Below are positions 25,338-35,925 of a stretch of DNA of 64,000 nt, one piece after another. A model generated the notes under the pieces. That model was not told the DNA's origin. It did no database searches and saw only the letters and a list, made by a program, of their open reading frames with translations. This stretch comes from Paracoccaceae bacterium (lineage in GTDB: Bacteria > Pseudomonadota > Alphaproteobacteria > Rhodobacterales > Rhodobacteraceae), in NCBI GenBank assembly GCA_018222585.1, contig JAAFAB010000003.1, forward strand, positions 313,781 to 377,780. The letters are read 5' to 3'. The position numbers and the translations under genes were made by a program. The stretch's first letter is position 1; each line of letters starts with the position of its first letter.

Positions 25338-25933
25338 GCGGCAAGAACTCCTCTCAGCGTCAGGTAATCGAGAATTTCCAGCAGCGGCAAGCCGAGCACG
25401 GCGAAGTAATCGCCTTCGACTTTCGTCATCAGGCGCGCGCCTTCGCCTTCCAGCTGGTAGGCGCCGCAGCTCTGGCCGATCCCGGGCCAGTTGCGGGCGA
25501 TATACTCTGCCAGGTATTCGGGCGAGGGGATGCGCATGGTCAGCTTGACGGTCGAGACCTTGCGCCAGACCGGCTTGCCCTCGTTGAAGATCACCGCCGC
25601 CGAATGCAGCTTGTGGCTGCGCCCGGCCAGCAACATGATCTGTTCGCGCGCCGCCTCGGGGCTGTCGGGCTTGCCCAGGATCTGCCCCTCGATATCGCAG
25701 GTCTGATCGCAGCCGATGACAAAACTGTCAGGGTATCTGCGCCCGACCTTCGCCGCCTTCGCCTCGGCGAGGGCATCGGCGATGTCGCGGGGGCTGTCGC
25801 CCTCGGCCACCAGCGCGGCGGTGATCGCCTCTTCATCCACCCGCGCTTTCTCCACCTCGAAGGGCACGGCAGCCCCGCGCAGCAGGTCTGCGCGGACGGT
25901 CGAGCCGGAGGCGAGGAGGATTTTTGCGGACAT
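25334..25933 (-). CDS. maf: Maf-family nucleoside triphosphate pyrophosphatase
   Basis: The 199-residue Maf/YceF protein has LASGSTVRADLL (the S-x-x-R phosphate-binding motif), VIGCDQT, AGRSHKLHSA and GAYQLEGEGARL. Maf proteins hydrolyse non-canonical nucleotides (m7GTP or m5UTP/dTTP types), limiting their incorporation. Gln-Leu in the last motif fits the YceF-like branch better than septum-type Maf. Its ATG abuts the first DnaA box of the proposed origin, so its promoter must lie inside the origin region. Confidence 0.93.
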   Translation of the reverse strand: MSAKILLASGSTVRADLLRGAAVPFEVEKARVDEEAITAALVAEGDSPRDIADALAEAKAAKVGRRYPDSFVIGCDQTCDIEGQILGKPDSPEAAREQIMLLAGRSHKLHSAAVIFNEGKPVWRKVSTVKLTMRIPSPEYLAEYIARNWPGIGQSCGAYQLEGEGARLMTKVEGDYFAVLGLPLLEILDYLTLRGVLAA

Positions 25934-26237
25934 GTGGATAAGTCAGTGCAGAACCGGAGTACGAGATGCCGATACTTCTGGGAAAAAACACGGCTTGACG
26001 CAAGTCCCCGGCAAGGGCTGTGCGCAACCCCCCGAGTCCCACACAGCGCTTAGAAAGACTCCCACCGGTGGGAAAGGATAACCGGGAAAACGCGGACTCA
26101 CCGGATTCCCCGGATTCAGTCCCCACAGGGCGGTTTCGCTTATGCACAGGATTTTCCCGGCCCAAGTGCTTGGAGTCGTGCGCTTTTCGGAATCTCGCCC
26201 GGAATTTTCCCCGATTCGCCCGCGATTCGCCCCAGAG

Positions 26238-26255
26238 ATATCCACTTGTGGATAA
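26238..26255. other. Face-to-face DnaA box palindrome
   Basis: TATCCAC and GTGGATA are perfect 7-bp inverted arms around TT. The right arm is part of an exact DnaA box (26247-26255, TGTGGATAA), the left arm part of a 7/9 box (26238-26246). It lies about 45 bp from the AT-rich stretch, suitable for origin unwinding. Confidence 0.75.
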
Positions 26256-26298
26256 GTCGGTGGGCAAAGAAAGGATCCACAGGTTGAGGCGGGTCTAC

Positions 26299-26341
26299 AT
26301 CAAACAACAATCTTTCTTTTACTTTTATTTAATTGATAGAG
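26299..26341. other. AT-rich stretch, likely DNA-unwinding element
   Basis: Only about nine of these 43 bases are G or C, against a GC-rich background. It contains pyrimidine runs (CTTTCTTTTACTTTTATTT). Position next to the DnaA box palindrome suggests the duplex-melting part of oriC. Confidence 0.7.
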
Positions 26342-26367
26342 GAGATGCGCCCAAGCGGAGTACCCGG

Positions 26368-26814
26368 ATGTTCGACTTCCTCGCCCTCGCCTATCCCTGG
26401 ACCCTGGTCCTGCACATCGTCTCGGTGATCTCCTGGATGGCCGGGATCTTCTATCTGCCCCGTCTCTTCGTCTATCACGCCGAACAGGTGACGGATCCGA
26501 AGACGGACGAGATGTTTCAGACCATGGAACGGCGGCTTCTGAGAGGGATCATGAATCCGGCGATGATCGCCACCTGGGTCTTCGGACTGGCGCTGGTTCT
26601 GACGCCGGGCCTGGTCTACTGGGGCGATGTCTGGCCCTGGACCAAGGGCGCGGCGGTGCTGGCGATGACCTGGTTCCATCATTGGCTGGGGAAACGCCGC
26701 AAGGACTTCGTGCGGGGCGAGAACAGCCGCACCGGCCGCACCTACCGCATGATGAACGAGCTTCCGACGCTGCTGATGGTGCTGATCGTGGCCTCTGTGG
26801 TGGTGAAGTTCTGA
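26368..26814 (+). CDS. hemJ: Protoporphyrinogen IX oxidase HemJ
   Basis: HemJ converts protoporphyrinogen IX to protoporphyrin IX in haem synthesis. The 148-residue membrane protein has four hydrophobic segments. Conserved residues include the first-helix His in LVLHIVSVISWMAGIFYLPR and the Lys/Arg-rich loop HHWLGKRRKDF. The ATG at 26368 follows GGAG and matches family starts. The gene sits on the right flank of the proposed origin, the place often held by hem genes in alphaproteobacteria. Confidence 0.93.
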   Translation: MFDFLALAYPWTLVLHIVSVISWMAGIFYLPRLFVYHAEQVTDPKTDEMFQTMERRLLRGIMNPAMIATWVFGLALVLTPGLVYWGDVWPWTKGAAVLAMTWFHHWLGKRRKDFVRGENSRTGRTYRMMNELPTLLMVLIVASVVVKF

Positions 26815-26843
26815 AAAACCTCCCCGGGGCCCGGAAGGGCACT

Positions 26844-26877
26844 GGAAGGGCCTCAGAGCGCCTCTGAGGGCCCTCCC
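26844..26877 (+). terminator. Hairpin between hemJ and rho
   Basis: GGGCCTCAGAG and CTCTGAGGGCCC pair over almost their full length around CGC, extended by GGAAGGG/CCCTCC. No T run follows. It may end hemJ messages or shape the rho leader. Confidence 0.55.
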
Positions 26878-27021
26878 GGGGCGGCAGGAGTCCGATTTCG
26901 TTGACTCGCGCCCTGCGAGTCCCTATCTAGCGCAGCAAGCCGCCCGTCCGGGTGAGTCCATTCTCCAGTATAGATACCGTACCGCGCGCCCCGACGGGGC
27001 CGGACGAAGGACCTTATTTTC

Positions 27022-28293
<1,272 letters not shown>

Positions 28294-28300
28294 GGGTCCA

Positions 28301-29584
28301 ATGGACACGATCTTTGCGCTTGCCTCGGCCCCCGGCCGGGCGGGCGTCTCAGTCATCAGGATTTCAGGGCCGGGAGCATTCCCGGCCCTCACGCGTTTCG
28401 GCCTGACGGCGCCCGCACCGCGCGCGGCCGCCCTGCGCCTGCTGCGTGATGGCGATGAGGTTCTGGACCAGGCACTGCTGTTGGCCTTCGCCGGCCCCGC
28501 CAGTTTCACCGGCGAGGACGCGGTGGAGCTGCATCTGCACGGCTCGCCCGCCATCGTCGCCTCGACGCTGCGTATCCTGGGCGAGGTCGATGGGCTGCGC
28601 ATGGCCGAGCCGGGCGAATTCACCCGCCGTGCGCTTGAGAACTCCAAGATGGACCTGGCGCAAGTGGAAGGGCTTGCCGACCTGATCGACTCCGAGACCG
28701 AGGCACAGCGCCGGCAGGCCCAGCGGGTGTTTTCCGGCAAGCTGGGTGAGGTCGTGCAGGGCTGGCGCAAGGACCTGATACGCGCCGCCGCGCTGCTGGA
28801 AGCTGTGATCGACTTCGCCGATGAAGAGGTGCCCGTCGACGTCCGCCCCGAGGTGACAGAGCTGCTGGACCGCGTTTCCGTGTCGCTTGAAGCCCAGGCG
28901 AAGGGGGCAGAGGTCGCCGAGCGTGTCCGCCAGGGCTTCGAGGTTGCCATCCTTGGCGCGCCCAATGCCGGCAAGTCCACGCTGCTAAACTTTCTCGCCG
29001 GACGCGAGGCAGCGATCACCTCGAATGTCGCCGGCACCACCCGCGACGTGATCGAGGTCCGCATGGACCTGCGCGGATTGCCCGTCACCCTGCTGGACAC
29101 CGCCGGCCTGCGGGAGACCGAAGACGAAGTGGAGGCGATCGGTATTGCCCGCGCGCGCGAACGTGCCGAGCTGTCGGACCTGCGCATCTATCTGCTGGAA
29201 CCCGGTGAGATCTCGCCGCGGATCGAGCTGCGCCCCGAGGATATCGTGCTGCGCGGCAAGGCTGACGAATCGGGCGATTCGGCCGGCATCAGCGGCGTCA
29301 CGGGGCAGGGGGTCGACGCCCTTATCGCCCGTCTGAGCACTTATTTTTCTGATCGAACCAGCCTCGTCGCCACCGCGACCCGCGAACGTCACCGCCTCGC
29401 GATCCTGCGCGCCCTGGGCGATCTTTCACAGGCACGCGAGATGCTGGCGAACCCGGTTTACACCGAGGACCTGATCGCCGAAGAACTGCGCTCGGCTATC
29501 CGGGCGCTCGATTCTCTGGTAGGCATCGTCGACGTCGAAAATCTGCTGGACGAGATCTTCTCGTCCTTCTGTATCGGCAAGTGA
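28301..29584 (+). CDS. mnmE: tRNA modification GTPase MnmE (TrmE)
   Basis: MnmE with MnmG adds the cmnm5/nm5 group to U34 of certain tRNAs. The 427-residue protein has the N-terminal tetrahydrofolate domain ([20 protein letters not shown]), G1 GAPNAGKST near residue 220, the G2/G3 segments NVAGTTRD and LLDTAGLRE, and the C-terminal catalytic FCIGK. It lies 7 bp after rho and 3 bp before mnmG, so the three probably share transcripts. Confidence 0.96.
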   Translation: MDTIFALASAPGRAGVSVIRISGPGAFPALTRFGLTAPAPRAAALRLLRDGDEVLDQALLLAFAGPASFTGEDAVELHLHGSPAIVASTLRILGEVDGLRMAEPGEFTRRALENSKMDLAQVEGLADLIDSETEAQRRQAQRVFSGKLGEVVQGWRKDLIRAAALLEAVIDFADEEVPVDVRPEVTELLDRVSVSLEAQAKGAEVAERVRQGFEVAILGAPNAGKSTLLNFLAGREAAITSNVAGTTRDVIEVRMDLRGLPVTLLDTAGLRETEDEVEAIGIARARERAELSDLRIYLLEPGEISPRIELRPEDIVLRGKADESGDSAGISGVTGQGVDALIARLSTYFSDRTSLVATATRERHRLAILRALGDLSQAREMLANPVYTEDLIAEELRSAIRALDSLVGIVDVENLLDEIFSSFCIGK

Positions 29585-29587
29585 GGG

Positions 29588-31465
29588 ATGTTTCACGTGA
29601 AACAATCTGAGTTTGATGTCGTCGTCGTTGGGGGTGGTCACGCCGGGTGCGATGCCGCCCATGCGGCCGCGCGGGCAGGGGCCCGCACCGCGCTGGTGAC
29701 GCTGAAGATGGAGGGCATCGGCGTGATGTCCTGCAATCCGGCGATTGGCGGCCTTGGCAAGGGGCACCTGGTGCGCGAAATCGATGCTCTGGATGGTGTC
29801 ATGGGCCGTGTCGCCGACCTGGCCGGCATCCAGTTCCGCCTGCTGAACCGGCGCAAGGGGCCTGCCGTGCAAGGGCCGCGCGCGCAGGCCGACCGTGCCG
29901 TCTACCGCGCCGAGATGCTGCGCGAGATGACCAGCTGCCCAGGTCTGCAGGTGCTGACCGGAGAGGTGACCGATTTCATCATGCAGGGCGACCGCGTGGT
30001 CGGGATCGTCCTGGCGGACGGGTCCGAGGTGCACGCCAGGGCCGTCGTGCTGACTACCGGCACCTTCCTGCGCGGTTTGATTCACATTGGCGATGTTTCC
30101 TATTCCGGCGGTCGCATGGGGGACAACGCGGCCAACAAGCTGGGCGAGCGGATGGAGAGCTTCGGCTTGCCGCTTGGCCGACTGAAGACCGGCACCCCGC
30201 CACGCCTGAACGGCAAGACGATCAACTGGGATGTTCTCGAAGACCAGCCCGGCGATGATGAGCCGGTGCTTTTCTCCTTCCTTTCCAAGGGGGTGAACCT
30301 TCGTCAGGTGGCTTGTGGGATAACCCACACCAACACCCGCACCCATGAGATCATTCGCGAGAACCTCGACCGTTCGGCCATGTACGGCGGCCATATCGAC
30401 GGTGTCGGGCCGCGCTACTGTCCGTCGATCGAAGACAAGGTGGTGCGATTCGCCGACAAGGAAAGCCACCAGGTTTTCCTCGAACCCGAGGGGCTGGGCG
30501 ATGACACCGTTTATCCTAACGGGATTTCAACCTCTCTGCCCGAGGATGTTCAACACGACTATGTCCGCTCGATGAAGGGGTTGGAGCAGGTCGAAATCCT
30601 TCAGCCGGGCTATGCGATCGAATACGACTACGTCGATCCGCGTGCGCTGGACATGCGGCTGTCTCTACGGGACGTGCCGGGGTTGTACCTGGCCGGCCAG
30701 ATCAACGGGACCACGGGCTATGAAGAGGCCGCGGCGCAGGGTCTTGTCGCCGGTCTGAACGCCGCGAAGGAAGCCCTGGGCGAGGATCCGGTCATTTTCA
30801 GCCGCACAGACAGCTATATCGGCGTGATGATCGACGATCTGACGACGCGCGGCGTCTCGGAGCCCTACCGCATGTTCACGTCGCGCGCCGAATACCGCCT
30901 GTCGCTGCGTGCCGACAACGCTGACCAGCGGCTGACCCCCAAGGGGATCGAGGTGGGTCTGGTCGGCGATAGCCGCCGCGCGGCCTTCGAGGCCAAGATG
31001 GCACGGATCGGGGCAGGGCGCGCGATCCTGGACAATACGACGGTGACGCCGAAGCAACTCAACACCGCCGGCATCCGCGTCGGTGAGGATGGCAAGCAGC
31101 GGACGCTCTACCAGGTCTTGGCGTTCCCCGAGACTTCGGTGGTAGATCTGGTAGGTCTCGCGCCCGATCTGGGTGATCTGGACCCAGAGACACAGGAGCA
31201 GCTGCGTCGCGACGCGCTTTATGCGACCTACATCCAGCGCCAGCAGAACGACGCCCAGGCGCTCCAGAAAGATGAGGCGCGCGGGATTCCGCAGAATTTC
31301 GACTACGAGCACCTCGACGGGCTGTCGAATGAGCTGAAATCGAAGCTGCTCCGTATTCGGCCGTCGAACCTTGCCCAGGCTGGACGGATCGAGGGCATGA
31401 CCCCGGCGGCCCTGGCGCTGATCCTGTCGCGCATCAACCGCGCCCAGAAGGAAAAGTCGGCGTGA
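29588..31465 (+). CDS. mnmG: tRNA uridine-5-carboxymethylaminomethyl modification enzyme MnmG (GidA)
   Basis: The 625-residue FAD protein has [13 protein letters not shown] near the N-terminus and the family signatures [11 protein letters not shown] and [13 protein letters not shown]. Start choice is open: the ATG at 29588 directly abuts GAGGG with no spacer, while the GTG at 29597, inside the parS site, has ideal spacing from it. The first residues MFHVKQ are exactly the translation of the parS palindrome. It overlaps rsmG by 4 bp. Confidence 0.95.
   Translation: MFHVKQSEFDVVVVGGGHAGCDAAHAAARAGARTALVTLKMEGIGVMSCNPAIGGLGKGHLVREIDALDGVMGRVADLAGIQFRLLNRRKGPAVQGPRAQADRAVYRAEMLREMTSCPGLQVLTGEVTDFIMQGDRVVGIVLADGSEVHARAVVLTTGTFLRGLIHIGDVSYSGGRMGDNAANKLGERMESFGLPLGRLKTGTPPRLNGKTINWDVLEDQPGDDEPVLFSFLSKGVNLRQVACGITHTNTRTHEIIRENLDRSAMYGGHIDGVGPRYCPSIEDKVVRFADKESHQVFLEPEGLGDDTVYPNGISTSLPEDVQHDYVRSMKGLEQVEILQPGYAIEYDYVDPRALDMRLSLRDVPGLYLAGQINGTTGYEEAAAQGLVAGLNAAKEALGEDPVIFSRTDSYIGVMIDDLTTRGVSEPYRMFTSRAEYRLSLRADNADQRLTPKGIEVGLVGDSRRAAFEAKMARIGAGRAILDNTTVTPKQLNTAGIRVGEDGKQRTLYQVLAFPETSVVDLVGLAPDLGDLDPETQEQLRRDALYATYIQRQQNDAQALQKDEARGIPQNFDYEHLDGLSNELKSKLLRIRPSNLAQAGRIEGMTPAALALILSRINRAQKEKSA
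29589..29604. other. parS: parS site (perfect) at the start of mnmG
   Basis: TGTTTCACGTGAAACA matches the chromosomal parS consensus at all 16 positions. It overlaps the mnmG start codon and is about 3.3 kb to the right of the proposed origin. ParB encoded about 3.3 kb further right would nucleate and spread from it. Confidence 0.93.
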
Positions 31466-32073
31466 GCAGGGATTTCCTCGCGGCCAATGTTTCACGTGAA
31501 ACATTGGAGCGGCTCGACACCTATGCCAGGCTGCTGGAGAAGTGGAACCCGAAGATCAACCTGGTCTCGAAGAGCACCGTTCCCGAGCTCTGGACCCGGC
31601 ACATTCTGGATTCCACGCAAGTCCTGGATCAGGCGCCCGGCTTCGGCCACTGGGTCGATCTGGGCAGCGGGGGCGGGTTCCCGGGCCTCGTCGTGGCGAT
31701 CCTGGCAGCCGAGAGCCAACCAGACGCGCGATTTACCCTGATCGAATCGGACCAGCGCAAATGCGCGTTCCTGCGCCAGGTCGCGCGGGAATGCGGGCTG
31801 AAGCCCGAGATTCTTGCCGAACGGATCGAATCCGCGGCGCCTCAGGGGGCGGATATCCTTTCGGCGCGGGCCCTGGCCGGGCTGGAGCCCCTTCTGGGCT
31901 TCGCCGAACGGCACCTGGCCCCGGGCGGAACGGCGCTTTTTCCCAAGGGAGCGCGCTGGAAAGAGGAAGTTGCCACCGCCGAAGGCCATTGGCGCTTTCA
32001 CTGCGAACCCGTGCGAAGTACAACCGAGTCAGAGGCTGTGATCCTGAAAATCGGAGGAATCGAACGTGTCTAA
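31462..32073 (+). CDS. rsmG: 16S rRNA (guanine-N7) methyltransferase RsmG
   Basis: RsmG methylates G527 of 16S rRNA in the streptomycin-binding region. The 203-residue protein has the SAM motif [18 protein letters not shown] near residue 66-83 and the following [14 protein letters not shown]. The N-terminal NVSRETL is translated from a perfect parS site. It overlaps mnmG by 4 bp and parA by 8 bp. Confidence 0.96.
   Translation: MSRDFLAANVSRETLERLDTYARLLEKWNPKINLVSKSTVPELWTRHILDSTQVLDQAPGFGHWVDLGSGGGFPGLVVAILAAESQPDARFTLIESDQRKCAFLRQVARECGLKPEILAERIESAAPQGADILSARALAGLEPLLGFAERHLAPGGTALFPKGARWKEEVATAEGHWRFHCEPVRSTTESEAVILKIGGIERV
31488..31503. other. parS: parS site (perfect) inside rsmG
   Basis: TGTTTCACGTGAAACA is exact, and the symmetry extends by two bases on each side (31486-31505), making a 20-bp perfect palindrome. 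It is 1.4 kb before parB and about 5 kb from the proposed origin. Confidence 0.94.
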
Positions 32074-32875
32074 CCTGCTCTCGGCACAGGGGCCGCGGAT
32101 CGTCGCCATCGCGAACCAGAAGGGCGGCGTCGGCAAGACCACCACCGCGATCAACCTGGGCGCCGCGCTGGTCGAACAGGGCTGCCGGGTGCTGCTGATC
32201 GACTTCGATCCGCAGGGGAACGCCTCGACCGGGCTCGGGATCGAGCCGGAGGACCGCAAGAATACCACCTACGAGCTGATGCTGGACGATGCGCCGCTGA
32301 ACGAGATCATCATGCGCAGCCAGATCGAGGACCTGGACATCGTGCCCGCCACGGTTGACCTGTCCTCGGCGGATATCGAGCTGATTTCGAACGAAAAACG
32401 CTCTTTTCTGCTGCATGATGCTTTGCGCCAGCCCGCCATGGACGGTTTCGAGTACGATTTCGTGCTGATCGACTGCCCGCCGTCGCTGAACCTGCTGACG
32501 GTCAATGCCATGGTCGCGGCGCATTCGGTGCTGGTGCCGCTGCAGAGCGAGTTTTTCGCTCTTGAAGGTCTGTCCCAGCTCATGCTGACCATCCGTGAGG
32601 TGCGTCAGAGCGCCAACCCCGACCTGCGCATCGAAGGCATCGTGCTGACCATGTACGACAGCCGCAACAACCTGTCCCAGCAGGTCGAGGAAGACGCGCG
32701 CGACAACCTCGGCGACCTGGTCTTCCAGACGATCATTCCGCGCAACGTGCGGGTCTCCGAAGCGCCGTCCTTCTCGATGCCGGTGCTGGAGTTCGACAGC
32801 AATTCCAAGGGGGCCAGCGCCTACCGGGATCTGGCGCGCGAAATCCTGAAGAAATACGAAGCCGTGGCCGCCTGA
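32066..32875 (+). CDS. parA: Chromosome-partitioning ATPase ParA (Soj)
   Basis: The 269-residue ParA has the deviant Walker A KGGVGKTT (residues 19-26, both lysines present) and Walker B (YDFVLIDCPPSL). Further, LVPLQSEFFALEGLSQL and a C-terminal nucleoid-binding region are visible. It forms ATP-dependent gradients on the nucleoid that pull ParB-parS complexes apart. It is short-N-terminal, like chromosomal Soj and unlike plasmid ParA with an HTH. It overlaps rsmG by 8 bp and precedes parB by 17 bp. Confidence 0.96.
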   Translation: MSNLLSAQGPRIVAIANQKGGVGKTTTAINLGAALVEQGCRVLLIDFDPQGNASTGLGIEPEDRKNTTYELMLDDAPLNEIIMRSQIEDLDIVPATVDLSSADIELISNEKRSFLLHDALRQPAMDGFEYDFVLIDCPPSLNLLTVNAMVAAHSVLVPLQSEFFALEGLSQLMLTIREVRQSANPDLRIEGIVLTMYDSRNNLSQQVEEDARDNLGDLVFQTIIPRNVRVSEAPSFSMPVLEFDSNSKGASAYRDLAREILKKYEAVAA

Positions 32876-32892
32876 GGCGGCAGGAGAGCAGC

Positions 32893-33798
32893 ATGGACAA
32901 GAAGAAGACACGGGGCCTGGGCCGCGGCCTGTCGGCCCTCATGGCGGACGTTCAGGAACAGCCTGCGGCCCAGACCGGCGGCGCGGGGACACGGCGCCCG
33001 GACATGATGGTGCCGATCGAGAAGGTCGTGCCGAACCCCGACCAGCCGCGCCGCACCTTCACCGAGGATCACCTGGAAGAGCTGACCGCCTCGATCCGCG
33101 AAAAAGGCGTGATCCAGCCCCTGATCGTGCGGCCGAAGCCCGGCGCGGAAGGCACCTACGAGATCGTCGCCGGGGAACGTCGCTGGCGCGCCTCGCAGCG
33201 GGCGCAGCTGCACGAACTGCCTGTTATCATTCGGGATTTCAACGATACCGAGGTCCTGGAAGTCGCCATCATCGAGAATATCCAGCGCGCCGACCTCAAT
33301 CCGATCGAAGAGGCCGCTGGGTTCCGTCAGCTGATGGAAAAGTTCGGCCATACCCAGGAAAAGCTGGCCCAGGCGCTCGGCAAGAGCCGCTCTCATATCG
33401 CCAACCTGATGCGCCTGCTGCAGTTGCCGGACGAGGTGCGCGACATGCTGCAGGAGGGCAAGCTGTCAGCCGGCCATGCGCGGGCGCTGATCACGTCGGA
33501 TGAGCCCGTCACCCTGGCGAAGAAGGTCGTTGCCGAGGGCCTGTCGGTGCGCGCCACCGAGGCGCTGGCGAAGAAACCGAAGCCCAGTGCGGGCCCCAAA
33601 ACCACCCGGTCCGCGCCGAAAAGCCTGGGCGAAAAGGATGCCGACACCAAGGCGCTGGAGGGCGATCTCTCTGCCGCGCTTGGCTACAAGGTGCAGATCA
33701 ACCATGTGCCGGGGCAGGATGCGGGCACGATCACCATCAGCTACCCTTCGCTGGAGGCGCTGGACGATATCTGCCAGATCCTCGGCAGCGGCAGTTAA
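32893..33798 (+). CDS. parB: Chromosome-partitioning CTPase ParB
   Basis: The 301-residue ParB binds parS and slides as a CTP-dependent clamp. The N-terminal domain carries QPRRTF and the CTPase motif GERRWRA (residues 94-100). The HTH region is KLAQALGKSRSHIANLMRLL. The C-terminal dimerisation part ends DDICQILGSG. A basic start (DKKKTRGLGRGLSAL) is typical for ParA stimulation. It ends the rho-mnmE-mnmG-rsmG-parA-parB run. Confidence 0.96.
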   Translation: MDKKKTRGLGRGLSALMADVQEQPAAQTGGAGTRRPDMMVPIEKVVPNPDQPRRTFTEDHLEELTASIREKGVIQPLIVRPKPGAEGTYEIVAGERRWRASQRAQLHELPVIIRDFNDTEVLEVAIIENIQRADLNPIEEAAGFRQLMEKFGHTQEKLAQALGKSRSHIANLMRLLQLPDEVRDMLQEGKLSAGHARALITSDEPVTLAKKVVAEGLSVRATEALAKKPKPSAGPKTTRSAPKSLGEKDADTKALEGDLSAALGYKVQINHVPGQDAGTITISYPSLEALDDICQILGSGS

Positions 33799-33806
33799 GA
33801 AGCCCG

Positions 33807-34157
33807 TCAGGAGGGGCGCGTCCAGAGGAAGAGCATCACGCAGCACAGCGTGGCGCCCTGGATCAGCAGCAGCATCGGGCGCAGTCCCATCAGGACCGAC
33901 AGCAGGAAGACGCCTCCGACCGTGACGGTCGCGAGGCGTTTCGCTTTCAGCGAGACCGCGCCACGCGCCTGCCAGTCCTGAATCGCCGGGCCGAATCGCG
34001 GGTGATGGACGAGCCAGTCGTGCAACCGATCCGAGGAGCGGGCGAAACAGAAGACCGCCAGCAGCATGAAGGGGACGGTGGGCAAAAGCGGCAGCACGAC
34101 GCCCACAAGTCCGAGGGCCACCGCCAGCAGCCCGAAAATAAGCCAAATCACCCGCAT
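33807..34157 (-). CDS. YbaN/DUF454-family small membrane protein
   Basis: The 116-residue protein has the DUF454 pattern. LGLVGVVLPLLPTVPFMLLAVFCFARSS opens it, then HPRFGPAIQDW and two C-terminal hydrophobic helices. Function is unknown; it is widely conserved in proteobacteria. It begins 3 bp after hemW in the same leftward direction and converges on parB with 8 bp between stops. Confidence 0.9.
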   Translation of the reverse strand: MRVIWLIFGLLAVALGLVGVVLPLLPTVPFMLLAVFCFARSSDRLHDWLVHHPRFGPAIQDWQARGAVSLKAKRLATVTVGGVFLLSVLMGLRPMLLLIQGATLCCVMLFLWTRPS

Positions 34158-34160
34158 TTT

Positions 34161-35327
34161 CTACGAATCCAACAGTTTGTTTATGACGGCATTCAGTAGG
34201 ATACGGCCTTGATCTGTAACGAAAATCCGTGAATTTTCCACTTTCAGCAGCTCTCTCTCGCAAAGGTCATCGACCTGGGATGCGTCAAGCGATGCTGAGC
34301 TCAATCTCTCGAACCGCTTCAGGTCGATGCCTTCGCGCAATCTGAGACCCATCAGAAGGTATTCCTCGGCCTGTTCCTGTCCACTCAACGCGTCGAATAT
34401 CGAATCAGCGTTTCCGGCCTCGGCGAGCTTCAGCCAGTTGCCAGGGGCGCGGGGCTGTTCGGTGGCGTGGCGGTGGCCGTCCAGTGTCACACGTCCATGG
34501 GCGCCAGGGCCCACGCCGATGTAATCACCGTACCTCCAGTACAATACATTGTGCCGCGAGCGGGCGCCATCCCGGCCGTGATTGCTGACCTCGTAATTTT
34601 CGAAGCCATGGGCGGCGGTGACCTGTTGGGTCAGTTCCCACATGTCGGCGGCCAGGTCTTCCTCGGGCAGGCCCTTGAGGCCGCCGCGCTTGTAGCGGTC
34701 GCCGAAGGCGGTGCCTTCCTCGATGGTCAGCTGGTAGAGCGACAGGTGGTCGATGGCGAGGGAGAGCGCACGGTCCAGTTCGGCCTCCCAGGCGGCAAGG
34801 GTCTGGCTCTGGCGGGCATAGATCAGGTCGAAGGAGACCCGTTCGAACTGGTTGCGGGCGATGTCGAAGGCGCGCAGGGCCTCGTCGACGGAATGAAGCC
34901 GTCCGAGGCGGCGCAAATCCTCGTCGTTCATCGCCTGGAAGCCCATCGAGATGCGGTTGACGCCCGCCGCGGCATAGCCCTTGAACCGGCCTGCGTCGAT
35001 CGAGGTCGGGTTGGCCTCCAGCGTCACCTCGACCTCGTTCGCCTGTGGCCAAAGCCTTCTGATCGTTGACAGAATCCCGTCGACCGTCGCCGGCTCCATC
35101 AGCGAGGGCGTGCCGCCGCCGAAGAACACCGATTGCACCACGCGGCCCGGGGTCAGGGCGGCATAGCGTTCAAGCTCGGAAATGTAGGATGTCAGCCAGC
35201 GGCTTTGGTCGACGCGCTCCCAGACGTGGGAGTTGAAGTCGCAGTAGGGGCATTTGGATTGGCAGAACGGCCAGTGGATATAGATCCCGAAGCCGGCGTT
35301 CCGCCAATCCTCTTGCAGATCACTCAA
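34161..35327 (-). CDS. hemW: Radical SAM haem chaperone HemW (HemN-like)
   Basis: From a TTG at 35327 the 388-residue protein reads [20 protein letters not shown], then [11 protein letters not shown], the CxxxCxxC 4Fe-4S site of radical SAM enzymes. HemW inserts or traffics haem; it is often misnamed coproporphyrinogen oxidase. [10 protein letters not shown] and VGPGAHGR are conserved. No ATG or GTG lies at the right place, and the TTG start overlaps the rdgB end by 8 bp. The much longer frame from 35708 runs antisense-free through rdgB but is a shadow. Confidence 0.9.
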   Translation of the reverse strand: MSDLQEDWRNAGFGIYIHWPFCQSKCPYCDFNSHVWERVDQSRWLTSYISELERYAALTPGRVVQSVFFGGGTPSLMEPATVDGILSTIRRLWPQANEVEVTLEANPTSIDAGRFKGYAAAGVNRISMGFQAMNDEDLRRLGRLHSVDEALRAFDIARNQFERVSFDLIYARQSQTLAAWEAELDRALSLAIDHLSLYQLTIEEGTAFGDRYKRGGLKGLPEEDLAADMWELTQQVTAAHGFENYEVSNHGRDGARSRHNVLYWRYGDYIGVGPGAHGRVTLDGHRHATEQPRAPGNWLKLAEAGNADSIFDALSGQEQAEEYLLMGLRLREGIDLKRFERLSSASLDASQVDDLCERELLKVENSRIFVTDQGRILLNAVINKLLDS

Positions 35328-35925
35328 AGCAGGCCTTGAGCTTGGCAAAGGCATCCGCGCGGTGGCTGATGCGGTTCTTTTCGGCGGCGTCCATTTCGCC
35401 GAAGGTCTGGTCGTAGCCCTCAGGCACGAAGATCGGGTCGTAACCGTGACCTTCCTCGCCGCGCATGGGCCATTCGACCTTGCCCTGGCAGATGCCGGCA
35501 AAGATCTCGTCATGGCCGTCGGGCCAGGCGAGGCAGAAGGTACAGTTGAAGGCGGCGGTGCGCGGGTAGGGGGCGTTCTTGGCCTCCAGCGCGTCCCAGG
35601 TCTTTTGCATTGCCATCGGGAAGTCGCGGCCATTGGGCGTTTCGGCCCAGTCGGCGGTATAGACCCCCGGCGCGCCATCCAGCGCGTCGACGGTGATGCC
35701 GCTGTCATCGCTCAGCGCCGGCAGGCCGGTGGCCTTGGCGGCGTAATGGGCCTTGATGCGGGCATTGCCGACGAAGGTGTCCTGGTCTTCGACCGGTTCT
35801 TCCAGCCCGTGATCGGCGGCCGAGCTGACCTCGATCCCGTAGGGGGCCAGCAGCTCCGCGATCTCGCGGAGCTTGCCCTTGTTGTGGCTCGCCAGGACCA
35901 GCTTCTGACCGTCGAACTTACGCAT
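35320..35925 (-). CDS. rdgB: Non-canonical purine NTP pyrophosphatase (RdgB/HAM1)
   Basis: RdgB hydrolyses dITP/XTP, cleaning the nucleotide pool. The 201-residue protein has [14 protein letters not shown] near the N-terminus, [19 protein letters not shown] and [18 protein letters not shown], all family signatures, and [10 protein letters not shown] near the end. The ATG at 35925 overlaps the rph stop by 8 bp; upstream Arg/Pro residues in the longer frame are not conserved. It belongs to the rph-rdgB-hemW-ybaN operon. Confidence 0.95.
   Translation of the reverse strand: MRKFDGQKLVLASHNKGKLREIAELLAPYGIEVSSAADHGLEEPVEDQDTFVGNARIKAHYAAKATGLPALSDDSGITVDALDGAPGVYTADWAETPNGRDFPMAMQKTWDALEAKNAPYPRTAAFNCTFCLAWPDGHDEIFAGICQGKVEWPMRGEEGHGYDPIFVPEGYDQTFGEMDAAEKNRISHRADAFAKLKACFE

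Larger units (their letters stand above)
25934..26367. other. oriC: Proposed chromosomal replication origin (oriC)
   Basis: This 434-bp gap carries no gene. Its DnaA boxes are TGTGGATAA starting at 25933 and again at 26247, both embedded in the 12-mer TGTGGATAAGTC, and TTATGCACA at 26140-26148. Near-boxes (7/9) occur at 26238-26246 and 26273-26281. Tandem 11-mers (26212-26233) and 8-mers (26101-26117) add repeat structure, and the right end is very AT-rich. All genes on the left (maf to dnaQ) run leftward and those on the right (hemJ to parB) run rightward, so both replichores start with leading-strand genes. The order matches the Caulobacter-type origin neighbourhood. No replication assay is available here. 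Confidence 0.85.

Noticed and set aside
35328-35708. Extended N-terminus of hemW running through rdgB
   Set aside because: Residues before the proposed start are a shifted-frame reading of rdgB; homologues begin near the GFGIYIHWP segment.
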